Shown: positions 14,778 to 21,610 of the stretch, piece after piece
Position numbering within the stretch: the first letter of the stretch is position 1
How the letters are laid out: each line of letters opens with the position of its first letter
DNA from: Oscillibacter sp.
GTDB taxonomy: Bacteria; Bacillota; Clostridia; Oscillospirales; Oscillospiraceae
Reading direction: 5' to 3'
Length of the DNA stretch: 21,610 bases
Assembly (NCBI GenBank): GCA_009773995.1
Contig: VSMY01000036.1
Span: 1-21,610 of the forward strand
Notes under the pieces: generated by a model
The model's input: only the letters and a program-made list of their open reading frames with translations
Told to the model about the DNA's origin: nothing
The model's database searches: none
Translations under genes and position numbers: made by a program

Positions 14778-17222
14778 CTAGTCCGCGGCATTGCACTCCG
14801 CGAAAATGTTAAATCCCCGGTTCGCGCTGTTTCCGGCGAAGGTCCGCAGCAGTCCGCCGATTTCCTCCCGGGTCTCTTTGTCATTTTTGCCCATCAGCAG
14901 GATACGGTAGCGGTAACGGTTGTTGACCTTTAAAACCGGCGCCGGGGCGGGGCCCAGCACTTCGCCGTCCCCGAATCTCCTCCGCAGCGCGTCCCGGACG
15001 CCGATGGCCGCCCGGAGCACCGCTCCTTCTTCCACACCGGAGACCGTAAGGGTAAAGAGATCGGCAAAGGGAGGAAGGCGGCGGAGCTTCCGCATCTGAA
15101 TCTCGCTCTCGTAAAAACGGTCGTAGTCCTGCCGGGCGGCACATTGAATCACGCCGTTTCCAGGCGTGTAAGTCTGGATGACAGCCCGGCCGGATTTATT
15201 TCCCCGACCCGCCCGGCCTACCACCTGGGTCAGCAAGGCGAAGGTCCGTTCCGCCGCCCGGTAATTCTCCACATACAGGGAAAGGTCGGCGGCCAAAACC
15301 CCAACCAGGGTCACATTCTCAAAATCCAGTCCCTTGGCTACCATCTGGGTGCCCAGCAAAATGGGGATGCGCTCCTTCTCGAAGCGCCGCAGCAGCTTTC
15401 CGTGGCCCCCTGCCGTGGTGTCCGCGTCCATCCGCAGAATTTCCGCGCCGGGAAACAGGCCGGTCAGTTCCTCCTCCACCTTCTGGGTTCCCGTTCCCAC
15501 CCGCTTCATGATGCCGCCGCAGACCGGGCAGGCGTCGAAGCTCCTCTGGGAGTGTCCGCAGTGGTGGCACATCAGCCGTCCGTTGGCGGAGTGATAGGTC
15601 AGCGGCGCGCTGCACCGGGGACACTCCGGCACATGTCCGCACTCCCCGCAAAGCAGCATCCTGCTGCTGCCCCGGCGGTTCAAAAAGAGGATGCTCTGCT
15701 CTCCTCTTTCCAGGTTTTTTTCCAGCTCCCGCCGGAGGTCCGCCCCAATGAGGCCGGGATTTCCGGCTTTGATCTCCTGACGAAGATCGGCGATAAGAAC
15801 TTGGGGCAGACTCTGTTCATTATACCGGCGGCGAAGCAGTTCTCTGTGATACTGACCCGCCTCCGCCGCCCAGGCCGTCTCAACGGACGGCGTAGCGGAG
15901 CCCAGGAGAAGCAAAGCCTTATCCCGGGCGCAGAGATATTTGGCAACGTCCCGTGTGTGATACCGGGGCGGATTTTCCGAAAGATAACTGCCCTCCTGCT
16001 CCTCGTCCAAAATAACAACGCCTAGGTTTTGCAGGGGGGCGAAAATGGCGGAGCGGGTACCCAGCACCACCTTGACCTCTCCCCGGCGGATGCGCTTCCA
16101 CTGGTCATAGCGCTCCGTCATGCGAAGGCCGCTGTGAAGCATCGCCGCATCGTCTCCAAAATAAGAAGAGAATTTTCCCATCATCTGGGGCGTCAATACA
16201 ATTTCCGGCACCAGGACAATGGCGGTTCTTCCTTTGGACAGTATCTCCTGGACCAGCCGCAAATAGACCTGAGTTTTTCCGCTTCCGGTTACGCCCTGCA
16301 AAAGTGCACCGGAGGCCCGGCCCGCCTCCGCCAGTCCGAGGAGCCGCTCAAACGCCGCCTGCTGTTCCTCATTCAGCACGATGGGGGGTCCCGGTTCCGC
16401 ATTTCCCGGCAGGAAAACCCGCAGCTCCTCCGCCTCGGAAAAGGCCAGCAGCCCCGCCTTCTCCATTTCCCGCAAGGTTCTTGCGGAAGCGCCGGTAAAG
16501 TAGGTAATATCCGCACAGGCCGTCTTGCCGTTTGCGGCCAGCAGCTTGACCACCTCATAGCGGGCGGGAGAGGCGCGCCGTTTTGCCTCCGTCAAGGCCA
16601 GAGCCTCTTCGGCGCTGCGGGCCAGCTCCGCCATCCGGCGGGTCTTATCCCCTACCTTCTGCTTTGCCGCCGTCTCGTGCAAGACGACCCCTGCCTTTTC
16701 CAGCGCCCGAAGCGCCGGAAGAATCTCGTCCCCGCAGGCTTCCCGCAAATCCTCCAGCCCGGCGGAACCGCCGGAGCGCTCCAGCGCCTCCAGAATCTCC
16801 GTCCCCTGGCGGATACCCCCGGCAGCGGCTTTGGCCGTCCCTGGATCCAGTTCCGCCTGTATGCGCCAGATCTCTTGGAGGCGGTACCACAGCCCGGCGG
16901 GCAGAATGGTCCGGATCGCCTCGGACATGGTGCAGAAATACCGCTGCCGCATCCAAAGGGCCAAGGCCACTCCATTTCCATCCAGTACCGGCTCCCGGTC
17001 CAACACTGCGGAAAGGGCCTTCAGGCCCTGGACCTTCTTTCCCTCGCCCCTGGCAAGAATCATGCCCTCCGACAGCTTGTTTCCCCGGCCAAAAGGTACG
17101 GTCACCCGAACGCCGGGGACCGCCGAACCCTCCAGCTCCACCGGAACCAGATAGTCATAGGGTTTATCAATGTGATAAGGCGCGGCGCTGACCGCCACTT
17201 TTACGATGGGTGAGGTCTCCAT
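14778..17222 (-). CDS. priA: Primosomal protein N' (replication restart helicase PriA)
   Basis: PriA recognises stalled forks and loads the replication restart machinery. The product is 814 residues, near the Bacillus length. The N-terminal 3'-DNA-binding domain (VKVAVSAAPYHIDKPYDYLVP) is followed by a winged-helix region, the helicase core with Walker A GVTGSGKTQ (about 307-315) and motif II DEEQ. A zinc-binding insert comes next (about 520-568; eight cysteines in pairs from CGECGHVPECPRC to CPVCGG), then GTGTQKVEEEL and VGRAGRG. Motif II reads DEEQ rather than the usual DEEH. No strong Shine-Dalgarno precedes the ATG, which follows the rpoZ stop by nine bases. Confidence 0.97.
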   Translation of the reverse strand: METSPIVKVAVSAAPYHIDKPYDYLVPVELEGSAVPGVRVTVPFGRGNKLSEGMILARGEGKKVQGLKALSAVLDREPVLDGNGVALALWMRQRYFCTMSEAIRTILPAGLWYRLQEIWRIQAELDPGTAKAAAGGIRQGTEILEALERSGGSAGLEDLREACGDEILPALRALEKAGVVLHETAAKQKVGDKTRRMAELARSAEEALALTEAKRRASPARYEVVKLLAANGKTACADITYFTGASARTLREMEKAGLLAFSEAEELRVFLPGNAEPGPPIVLNEEQQAAFERLLGLAEAGRASGALLQGVTGSGKTQVYLRLVQEILSKGRTAIVLVPEIVLTPQMMGKFSSYFGDDAAMLHSGLRMTERYDQWKRIRRGEVKVVLGTRSAIFAPLQNLGVVILDEEQEGSYLSENPPRYHTRDVAKYLCARDKALLLLGSATPSVETAWAAEAGQYHRELLRRRYNEQSLPQVLIADLRQEIKAGNPGLIGADLRRELEKNLERGEQSILFLNRRGSSRMLLCGECGHVPECPRCSAPLTYHSANGRLMCHHCGHSQRSFDACPVCGGIMKRVGTGTQKVEEELTGLFPGAEILRMDADTTAGGHGKLLRRFEKERIPILLGTQMVAKGLDFENVTLVGVLAADLSLYVENYRAAERTFALLTQVVGRAGRGNKSGRAVIQTYTPGNGVIQCAARQDYDRFYESEIQMRKLRRLPPFADLFTLTVSGVEEGAVLRAAIGVRDALRRRFGDGEVLGPAPAPVLKVNNRYRYRILLMGKNDKETREEIGGLLRTFAGNSANRGFNIFAECNAAD

Positions 17223-17231
17223 CCGGCGGCG

Positions 17232-17447
17232 TTACGCCTCTTCAGCGGCCGTGTCAGCGTCGCCGGGAGTGAGTTTGCCGTCAGCCACCTCGTGGATTGC
17301 CAGAGTCACCGGCTTCTCATCCAGGTGAAGCCCGGTCACCTCGGCCTCTTCCGCAATCTGGCGGGCCCGGCGGGCCACCACGTTCACCAGCATATAGCGG
17401 TTGGGGATATAAGAATTGAGCTTGCTCATGGCGGGATACAGCATCAT
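17232..17447 (-). CDS. rpoZ: DNA-directed RNA polymerase omega subunit
   Basis: Omega helps assemble and stabilise the beta' subunit of RNA polymerase. The 71-residue product has the family core IPNRYMLVNVVARRARQIAEEAE, followed by an acidic tail. The ATG at 17447 is preferred: AGGAAG lies ten bases upstream and the family N-terminus (LYPAMSKLN) begins there. An ATG at 17468 would add seven residues with only a weak site. Its position between gmk and priA is the usual one. Confidence 0.93.
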   Translation of the reverse strand: MMLYPAMSKLNSYIPNRYMLVNVVARRARQIAEEAEVTGLHLDEKPVTLAIHEVADGKLTPGDADTAAEEA

Positions 17448-17492
17448 AGTGAATCGACTTCCTTTCATACTTCTCTGACTTCAATCTATGGC

Positions 17493-17510
17493 CATCAGCT
17501 TCCGCTGATG
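17493..17510 (-). promoter_or_regulatory. Small GNRA-loop hairpin overlapping the gmk stop
   Basis: On the minus strand CATCAGC-GGAA-GCTGATG forms a perfect 7-bp stem with a GNRA-type tetraloop. It spans the last gmk codons and the stop, at the start of the longest gap (47 bases) within the gene train. No T-run follows, so it is not a terminator. It may mark a processing or stability point before rpoZ, or be incidental. Confidence 0.35.
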
Positions 17511-18091
17511 ATTTCCATGCGGTCCATAGAGCGGCAGTGCTCCGCCGTCATGATGGCGTCCAGCTCCATGGCGGCGTTTTCGATGGTGTCGTTGATGACA
17601 AAATAGTGATAAGCCCCTGCGGTCCGGCACTCCACCTTGGCCCGCAGCAGCCGCTTCTCAATTTTCTCCGGGCTGTCGGTGCCCCGGAGGGTCAGGCGGC
17701 GGGCCAGCTCCTCCCAACTGGGGGGGGCGATGAAAATCAGGACGGCCTCCGGCCGCTTCTGGGCGATTTGCAGGGCTCCCTGAACGTCGATTTCCAAAAT
17801 CACGTCCCGGCCCGCCGCCATAGCCTCGTCCACAAAGCGCTTAGGCGTGCCGTAGAAATTGCCCACGTATTCCGCGTACTCCAAAAACGCGTCCTGAGCC
17901 ATCCACTCGTGGAAGGTGTCCACATCCAGAAAGTGGTAGTGGACGCCGTTTTCCTCCCCGGCCCGGGGTGGGCGGGTGGTGGCGGAGACGGAGACATAAA
18001 CATCCCTCCGCTTCTCCAGCAGTACCTTTAATACGCTGCCCTTCCCCACGCCGGAGGGGCCGGACACGATGAATGTCTTTCCCTTTTTCAT
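17495..18091 (-). CDS. gmk: Guanylate kinase
   Basis: Gmk converts GMP to GDP with ATP. The 198-residue enzyme has P-loop SGPSGVGKGSV near the N-terminus, the GMP-binding SATTRPPRAGEENGVHYHFL segment, and LEIDVQGALQI. The ATG overlaps the remA stop by four bases (ATGA), and AGGAGGAAG stands just before it. Confidence 0.97.
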   Translation of the reverse strand: MKKGKTFIVSGPSGVGKGSVLKVLLEKRRDVYVSVSATTRPPRAGEENGVHYHFLDVDTFHEWMAQDAFLEYAEYVGNFYGTPKRFVDEAMAAGRDVILEIDVQGALQIAQKRPEAVLIFIAPPSWEELARRLTLRGTDSPEKIEKRLLRAKVECRTAGAYHYFVINDTIENAAMELDAIMTAEHCRSMDRMEIISGS

Positions 18092-18327
18092 ACTTCCTCC
18101 TGTTTCCCCGCGCTGAACTTTTCGGTTGGCAGGGCCGACAAAATTACGTGGTCGCTGTCCATGATGAAAATTGAGGCGGTTTTCCGCCCATAGGTGGCGT
18201 CAATGAGCATCCCCCGTTCCCGGCTTTCCTGGGTCATGCGGCGAATTGGGGCGGAATCCGGGCCCACAATGGCCACCACCCGCTCTCGGGAGACCATGCT
18301 TCCAAAACCGATGTCGATAAACTCCAT
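18088..18327 (-). CDS. remA: RemA/YlzA-family regulatory protein (DUF370)
   Basis: In B. subtilis RemA is a DNA-binding activator of biofilm-matrix and osmoprotection genes. The 79-residue product keeps the family pattern IDIGFGSMVS, IVGPDSAPIRR, MLIDATYGRKTASIFIMDSDHVILS. It lies between yicC and gmk, the standard place in Bacillota. It starts three bases after yicC and overlaps gmk. The family is clear; the target genes in this organism are unknown. Confidence 0.93.
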   Translation of the reverse strand: MEFIDIGFGSMVSRERVVAIVGPDSAPIRRMTQESRERGMLIDATYGRKTASIFIMDSDHVILSALPTEKFSAGKQEEV

Positions 18328-18330
18328 GCC

Positions 18331-19212
18331 TCACTCCACGTTCTGCACCTGTTCCCGCATCTTCTCCACTTCGGCTTTCAGGTTCACCACCACTTGGGCG
18401 ATGGACACGTCACCGCACTTGGAACCGATGGTATTGGCCTCCCGGTTGACCTCCTGAATGAGGAAGTCCATCTTCCGCCCCATAGGCTCTGTGGCCTCCA
18501 GCATGGTCCGGAGCTGGGCCGCGTGGCTCCGCAGACGGACGGTCTCCTCGTCCACCGCCACCTTATCGGCGTAGACGGCCGCCTCCGTGAGGATGCGCTG
18601 GGGGTCAATGGTCACGCTCTGCAGCGCCTCCTGCATCCGGGCGGTGAGCTTGGCCCGGTACTCCGCCACCGTCTCCGGGGAGCGGGCCTCCACCTGCCCC
18701 GTATACGCTTCAATGGCTGTCAGGCGGTTTCCGATGTCCTCCGCCAGCCGGGCCCCCTCTACGCCCCGCATCTCGTTGAACGCCGCCAGGGCCGCGTCCA
18801 GCACGGCGCAGAGGTCGGCGCTGACGGTTTCCAGGTCCTCGTCCGCCTTGGTGACGGACAGCACGTCCGGGAAGCGGGCCAGCGCCTCCGGCGTTACCTT
18901 GTAGGCCGTGGGGCCGCAGACCTCCGCCAGCTCATTCAGGGCGGCGGCATACTGCCCCGCCAGTTCCCGGTTGACCGTTACCTGCGTCACATCGGCGGCG
19001 GAGGCGTCTACGGTGACGAACACATCCACCTTTCCCCGGGAGACTGCCCGCTGGACCCGCTGTTTCAGCGCATCTTCGGCAAAGATATACAGTCGGGGCA
19101 TCTTCACCGTACAGTCCAGATAGCGGTTATTGACCGCCCGGACCTCTACCGTGATATCCCGACTGTTCCTCGTCTCTCTGGCCCGGCCATAGCCGGTCAT
19201 GCTCTTAATCAT
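18331..19212 (-). CDS. yicC: YicC/YloC-family endoribonuclease
   Basis: Members of this family (E. coli YicC, B. subtilis YloC) have been described as endoribonucleases. The 293-residue protein has the N-terminal family block IKSMTGYGRA with VEVRAVNNRYLDC, and the C-terminal DUF1732 block with GRKMDFLIQEVNREANTIGSK. It ends in a coiled LKAEVEKMREQVQNVE helix. GGGGAG stands six bases before the ATG. It opens the yicC-remA-gmk-rpoZ-priA order seen across Bacillota. Confidence 0.95.
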   Translation of the reverse strand: MIKSMTGYGRARETRNSRDITVEVRAVNNRYLDCTVKMPRLYIFAEDALKQRVQRAVSRGKVDVFVTVDASAADVTQVTVNRELAGQYAAALNELAEVCGPTAYKVTPEALARFPDVLSVTKADEDLETVSADLCAVLDAALAAFNEMRGVEGARLAEDIGNRLTAIEAYTGQVEARSPETVAEYRAKLTARMQEALQSVTIDPQRILTEAAVYADKVAVDEETVRLRSHAAQLRTMLEATEPMGRKMDFLIQEVNREANTIGSKCGDVSIAQVVVNLKAEVEKMREQVQNVE

Positions 19213-19230
19213 GGCGATCTCCCCTTATTT

Positions 19231-19833
19231 TCAGATAAAGCAGCAGTAGCCGCCGTTGCACAGGGTATAGGCACAGCAAAGGGTCAGGCAGGGATTTCCG
19301 GCGCACAGGGTCCCAAAGGGCTCCCCTCCGGGGCGGTAGGGCGAACCGTTCCGCATCAGGTTCAGCGCCCGCTGGTACTCCGGGTTGTTGGGTTCCATTT
19401 GACAGGCGGTCTGGTAATAACGCATCGCCTCGTCCATCCAGCCCCTTCGGTAGCAAACCGCGCCCTTGAGAAAATTCCACTCGGCGTTGTGGTCGCCGGT
19501 ATTGTTCAGCAGCGCCTCCGCCCGGGCAATATCGCCCATCTGGATGGCGGCCCGGACCTGCTGGAGAACGGAGGAAGAGCCGCCCGAACCGTAGGACTGC
19601 TGCCAGCCTCCGGCGTAGGAAGCGCCGGCGGTCCTGCCCCCGCCGCCGCGCCGCTTGTTGATTTCCTCATAGGCGGCGTTGATTTCCTTCATTTTCTCCT
19701 GGGCCAAGTCGGCCAGGGGATTGTCATGGTAATTGTCCGGGTGATATTTCCTTGCCAGCTCCCGATAGGCCCGCTTGACCTCGTCGTCGGTGGCGTTCTC
19801 CGAAATACCGAGTACCTGATAGGGATCGTTCAT
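19231..19833 (-). CDS. J-domain protein with Cys-rich C-terminus
   Basis: This is a likely DnaK co-chaperone of unknown client. The product is 200 residues. A J domain at about 1-62 (DPYQVLGISENATDDEVKRAYRELARKYHPD, with the HPD motif) is followed by a Gly/Ser-rich linker and two TPR-like helical pairs (QMGDIARAEALLNN, GWMDEAMRYYQTACQMEPNNPEY). The tail has seven cysteines in its last 24 residues (LCAGNPCLTLCCAYTLC, YCC). There is no DnaJ zinc-finger of the CxxCxGxG type, so it is not canonical DnaJ. The ATG at 19833 has AGGAG eight bases upstream and overlaps the stop of the DUF5685 gene by four bases. Readings that start farther upstream run into that gene and are rejected. Confidence 0.9.
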   Translation of the reverse strand: MNDPYQVLGISENATDDEVKRAYRELARKYHPDNYHDNPLADLAQEKMKEINAAYEEINKRRGGGGRTAGASYAGGWQQSYGSGGSSSVLQQVRAAIQMGDIARAEALLNNTGDHNAEWNFLKGAVCYRRGWMDEAMRYYQTACQMEPNNPEYQRALNLMRNGSPYRPGGEPFGTLCAGNPCLTLCCAYTLCNGGYCCFI

Positions 19834-20717
19834 GTGTTTTTCTCCTGCGTTTCTCTCTTGTTTCCCCCGCCCCGGAAGGTGCCGTCCAGCACCGCCTTTC
19901 CCACACGGAAAAGCCCGGTATAGAGGGTGGTTTCCAAAACCGGCGTCCAGACGCCGAAGTCCCACAGCTCAAAGGCGGTGGCCATCATATGGATGGAGTG
20001 GTCCAGGGTCGCGGCGAAGCTCTGCCGGGCTTCCTCCGTCCAGACGCCATCCGTCAGCCCATAGCGCAGGGCCACCGGGTTGTAGTTTCCCGAGGCGGCG
20101 TCTTTTTTCAAATCGTCCGCCGCGTCTACCAGATAAACCCAGCGGCCCAGGTGGTAGAATATCTGCTCCAGCACCCGCCGCCGGACCGGCTCGTTCACCG
20201 CCTGGGCGGCTCCCTGCAAAAGCACGGCGAAGGTATCCGCCGCCCGGTCCATAGACGGGCAGTTCTCCCGTTCCAGCTCCGCCAGCCGGTTCAGCTGGCA
20301 GCGGGTGGATACATCAAACTCCGGCCGGGCCTTGGCGGCTTTCCGGTAGGCCCGTTCCAAAACGGCGGAGGCCCCCCGGTATTTCAAGCCGTGGAAGCGG
20401 TCATGGTCCTCCACGCCGTCCCGGGCCTGCCAATAAGCTAAAATCACGCTTTCGTCCGCCGCCAGGGCCAGCGCCGGGCTGGATTCCAGCCGTTCCCGCC
20501 CGTGGACGAGATGGGCGGCGCAGCGGCCGTGATGGATGGGGCCTTCCTCTTTCTCCGAAAGAAGGATGGCCAGGAAGGTGAAATCGTAGTTCAGGATAAA
20601 CCGTGCCGCCGTTCCGTACCGTTCCCCCAAGGCGTGACAGAGCCCGCAGTAGGCCCGGCCGAAGCGTTTTAACTCCTCCTCCGGCAGATCCTGAGGCGGC
20701 CTGACATAGCCGAACAT
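19830..20717 (-). CDS. DUF5685 family protein, function unknown
   Basis: I recognise this 295-residue protein as a DUF5685-type clostridial protein of unknown function. It opens MFGYVRP and has AYCGLCHALGERYG at about 23-36, with a CxxCH that could bind metal or a cofactor. It is largely helical, with conserved-looking His and Asp residues (EDHDRFHGLKY, GRWVYLVDAADDLKKDAASGNYNPV). No signal peptide or clear membrane helix is seen. It overlaps rseC by one base (TGATG) and the J-domain gene by four, so the three are tightly coupled. Confidence 0.85.
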   Translation of the reverse strand: MFGYVRPPQDLPEEELKRFGRAYCGLCHALGERYGTAARFILNYDFTFLAILLSEKEEGPIHHGRCAAHLVHGRERLESSPALALAADESVILAYWQARDGVEDHDRFHGLKYRGASAVLERAYRKAAKARPEFDVSTRCQLNRLAELERENCPSMDRAADTFAVLLQGAAQAVNEPVRRRVLEQIFYHLGRWVYLVDAADDLKKDAASGNYNPVALRYGLTDGVWTEEARQSFAATLDHSIHMMATAFELWDFGVWTPVLETTLYTGLFRVGKAVLDGTFRGGGNKRETQEKNT

Positions 20718-21127
20718 CAGAACAGCCGGACAATGGTAAAGGACAGTCCCCCCCTGGCCCGGAGGCGGCGGTCATAGCTGATAGCCCCCAAGATGCCCAG
20801 GATGAAGCCCGCGGCTGCGGCGGTGTACTGGACCGCCACGCTGGCGGTCACCGCCATGGCGGCAAGATAGCCCAGAAAGAACAGGGCCACTGGGATCAGA
20901 TAAACCAGAGCTACAATGCGAAGCATTTTCTTGGTACTGCTCTCCACCACAACCTTCTGCCCCGGAAGGGCCCCGATGGGATTCAGCGCCTTGGCATGAA
21001 CTGCCGCGCCGGTGACGCCGCAGCCCGCGCACTCCTCGCAGTCGTGGCCGCAGGCGGATTTCCGGGGGACGGAAATCTCGGCATGCCCGGAGTCCAGAAT
21101 TCGTTCAACCGTTGCAATCTGCGTCAT
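20717..21127 (-). CDS. rseC: RseC/SoxR-reducing-system family membrane protein
   Basis: Relatives include RseC of Proteobacteria (linked to sigma-E control and SoxR reduction, and to Rnf complexes). The role in Bacillota is not settled. The 136-residue product has a cysteine cluster CGHDCEECAGC (Cys26, 30, 33, 36), then two membrane helices at about 70-92 and 97-115, and a short basic tail. The start at 21127 (MTQIATVERIL) overlaps the cdaR stop by four bases. An upstream in-frame extension is antisense-like low-complexity sequence inside cdaR and is rejected. Confidence 0.85.
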   Translation of the reverse strand: MTQIATVERILDSGHAEISVPRKSACGHDCEECAGCGVTGAAVHAKALNPIGALPGQKVVVESSTKKMLRIVALVYLIPVALFFLGYLAAMAVTASVAVQYTAAAAGFILGILGAISYDRRLRARGGLSFTIVRLF

Positions 21128-21610
21128 GGCGTTCCCCCTGTCTGCGCGTCTTCCCCGGCGGGAGCGGCGGCCTCCACGTCTTCCGGTCCCGCTTCCTCCT
21201 CCGGCGGCGGCTCCTCGCCGCCTTCCCGGATGGTGACCTGAATCTGATACAGGCCGCTGATGCCCACGTCTCCCTTGTTGACCGTCACTTCCGCGGGAAT
21301 GGTATAGGTGCCGGAGGCGGCGGAATAATCGTCCAGGTCCACCGTTACGGCAATGTCCTCTCCCGTGAGGGCGGCAACGTCCGCCTCGGTGCCAAAGACC
21401 TTCACCGCCAGGCTGTCCGTCAGCAGCTCCACGCGTTTGCCCTCCGGCAGGTTCAGCCAGGAGATATTTTCCGTAGAAATCGTAGCGCTGGTCATGTCCT
21501 TGAACCGGATGCGCAGGGCGGCCCGGGTAACGCCGCTCACGTTGGTGCATCCGTCAGGCAGGATAATCAGATAATTGGTAGTGGTGTAGTTCTCGGAGGC
21601 CGTGGTGCCC
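21124..21610 (-). CDS. cdaR: YbbR-domain protein, likely CdaR, N-terminus outside window
   Basis: CdaR is the membrane-anchored partner that modulates the cyclic di-AMP synthase CdaA. Only the last 161 residues are visible; the frame is open to the window edge. They include a YbbR repeat (ENYTTTNYLIILPDGCTNVS, then VTRAALRIRFKD) and a further beta-rich stretch (LLTDSLAVKVFGTEADV, GTYTIPAEVTVN). The tail is rich in Pro, Glu and Ala (EEPPPEEEAGPEDVEAAAP). YbbR proteins of this kind usually follow cdaA, which would be to the right of the window. The CdaR name rests on family and habit, not on a visible cdaA. Confidence 0.8.
   Translation of the reverse strand, partial: GTTASENYTTTNYLIILPDGCTNVSGVTRAALRIRFKDMTSATISTENISWLNLPEGKRVELLTDSLAVKVFGTEADVAALTGEDIAVTVDLDDYSAASGTYTIPAEVTVNKGDVGISGLYQIQVTIREGGEEPPPEEEAGPEDVEAAAPAGEDAQTGGTP

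Noticed and set aside
16029..17213. 394-codon frame antisense to priA
   Set aside because: Shadow of a confirmed helicase gene; no domain features and no promoter or ribosome site seen.
17474..17495. Sigma-E-like CATAGATT before rpoZ
   Set aside because: The octamer resembles a sigma-E -10, but the -35 at proper spacing (TCATCAG) is poor and lies in gmk coding sequence; a housekeeping polymerase subunit is an unlikely target. Treated as chance.
1..21610. Search for CRISPR arrays, tRNA or rRNA genes, insertion sequences, phage genes or toxin-antitoxin pairs
   Set aside because: No direct-repeat array, transposase motif, terminal repeats or cloverleaf was noticed on reading either strand; nearly all of the sequence is filled by conserved chromosomal genes.

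Overview
The window is a GC-rich piece of an endospore-forming Bacillota chromosome. The spore genes (spoIVA, spoVM, sipL), the clostridial SipL protein and the protein sequences together suggest class Clostridia, most like Oscillospiraceae (Flavonifractor/Lawsonibacter/Intestinimonas-like). That placement is inference from gene content and style. No rRNA, tRNA, CRISPR array, insertion sequence or phage gene was seen, and gene density is high.

Layout. At the left edge, on the + strand, is the end of a methylguanine-DNA methyltransferase gene (2-367). It faces spoIVA (426-1901, minus) across a shared bidirectional terminator. A divergent intergenic region (1902-2122) holds a sigma-E-type promoter for spoIVA and a sigma-A-type promoter plus a perfect dyad for a polar amino-acid ABC importer (binding lipoprotein, permease, ATPase; 2123-4590, +). 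That operon ends in a second bidirectional terminator shared with the convergent sipL gene.

The block 4621-6516 (minus) holds sipL, a 22-residue spoVM gene, and a 64-residue Gly/Cys-rich membrane mini-protein. sipL and spoIVA carry promoters with the same -10 octamer, the same -35 CATA core and the same spacing. SpoVM marks the curved forespore membrane, SpoIVA polymerises on it using ATP, and SipL (DUF3794 + LysM) binds SpoIVA in clostridia. The window therefore encodes the known core of the spore-coat basement layer.

The remaining 15 kb (about 6609-21610) is one tightly packed minus-strand gene train. In transcription order it runs: cdaR (partial), rseC-like, DUF5685, J-domain protein, yicC, remA, gmk, rpoZ, priA, def, fmt, yugP-like Zn peptidase, rsmB, rlmN, prpC, prkC, rsgA. 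Neighbours overlap by 1-4 bases or are separated by fewer than 50 bases. The train ends in a rho-independent terminator after rsgA. The part from remA or gmk through rsgA to spoVM follows the order of the B. subtilis yloC-spoVM region, which independently supports the spoVM call. It combines nucleotide metabolism, replication restart, translation start and ribosome maturation with the PASTA kinase/phosphatase signalling pair.

Most of the window is well-conserved housekeeping sequence. The parts worth a second look are the tiny spoVM gene, its mini-protein neighbour, the matched sigma-E promoters, and the regulatory DNA and atypical binding pocket of the ABC transporter.
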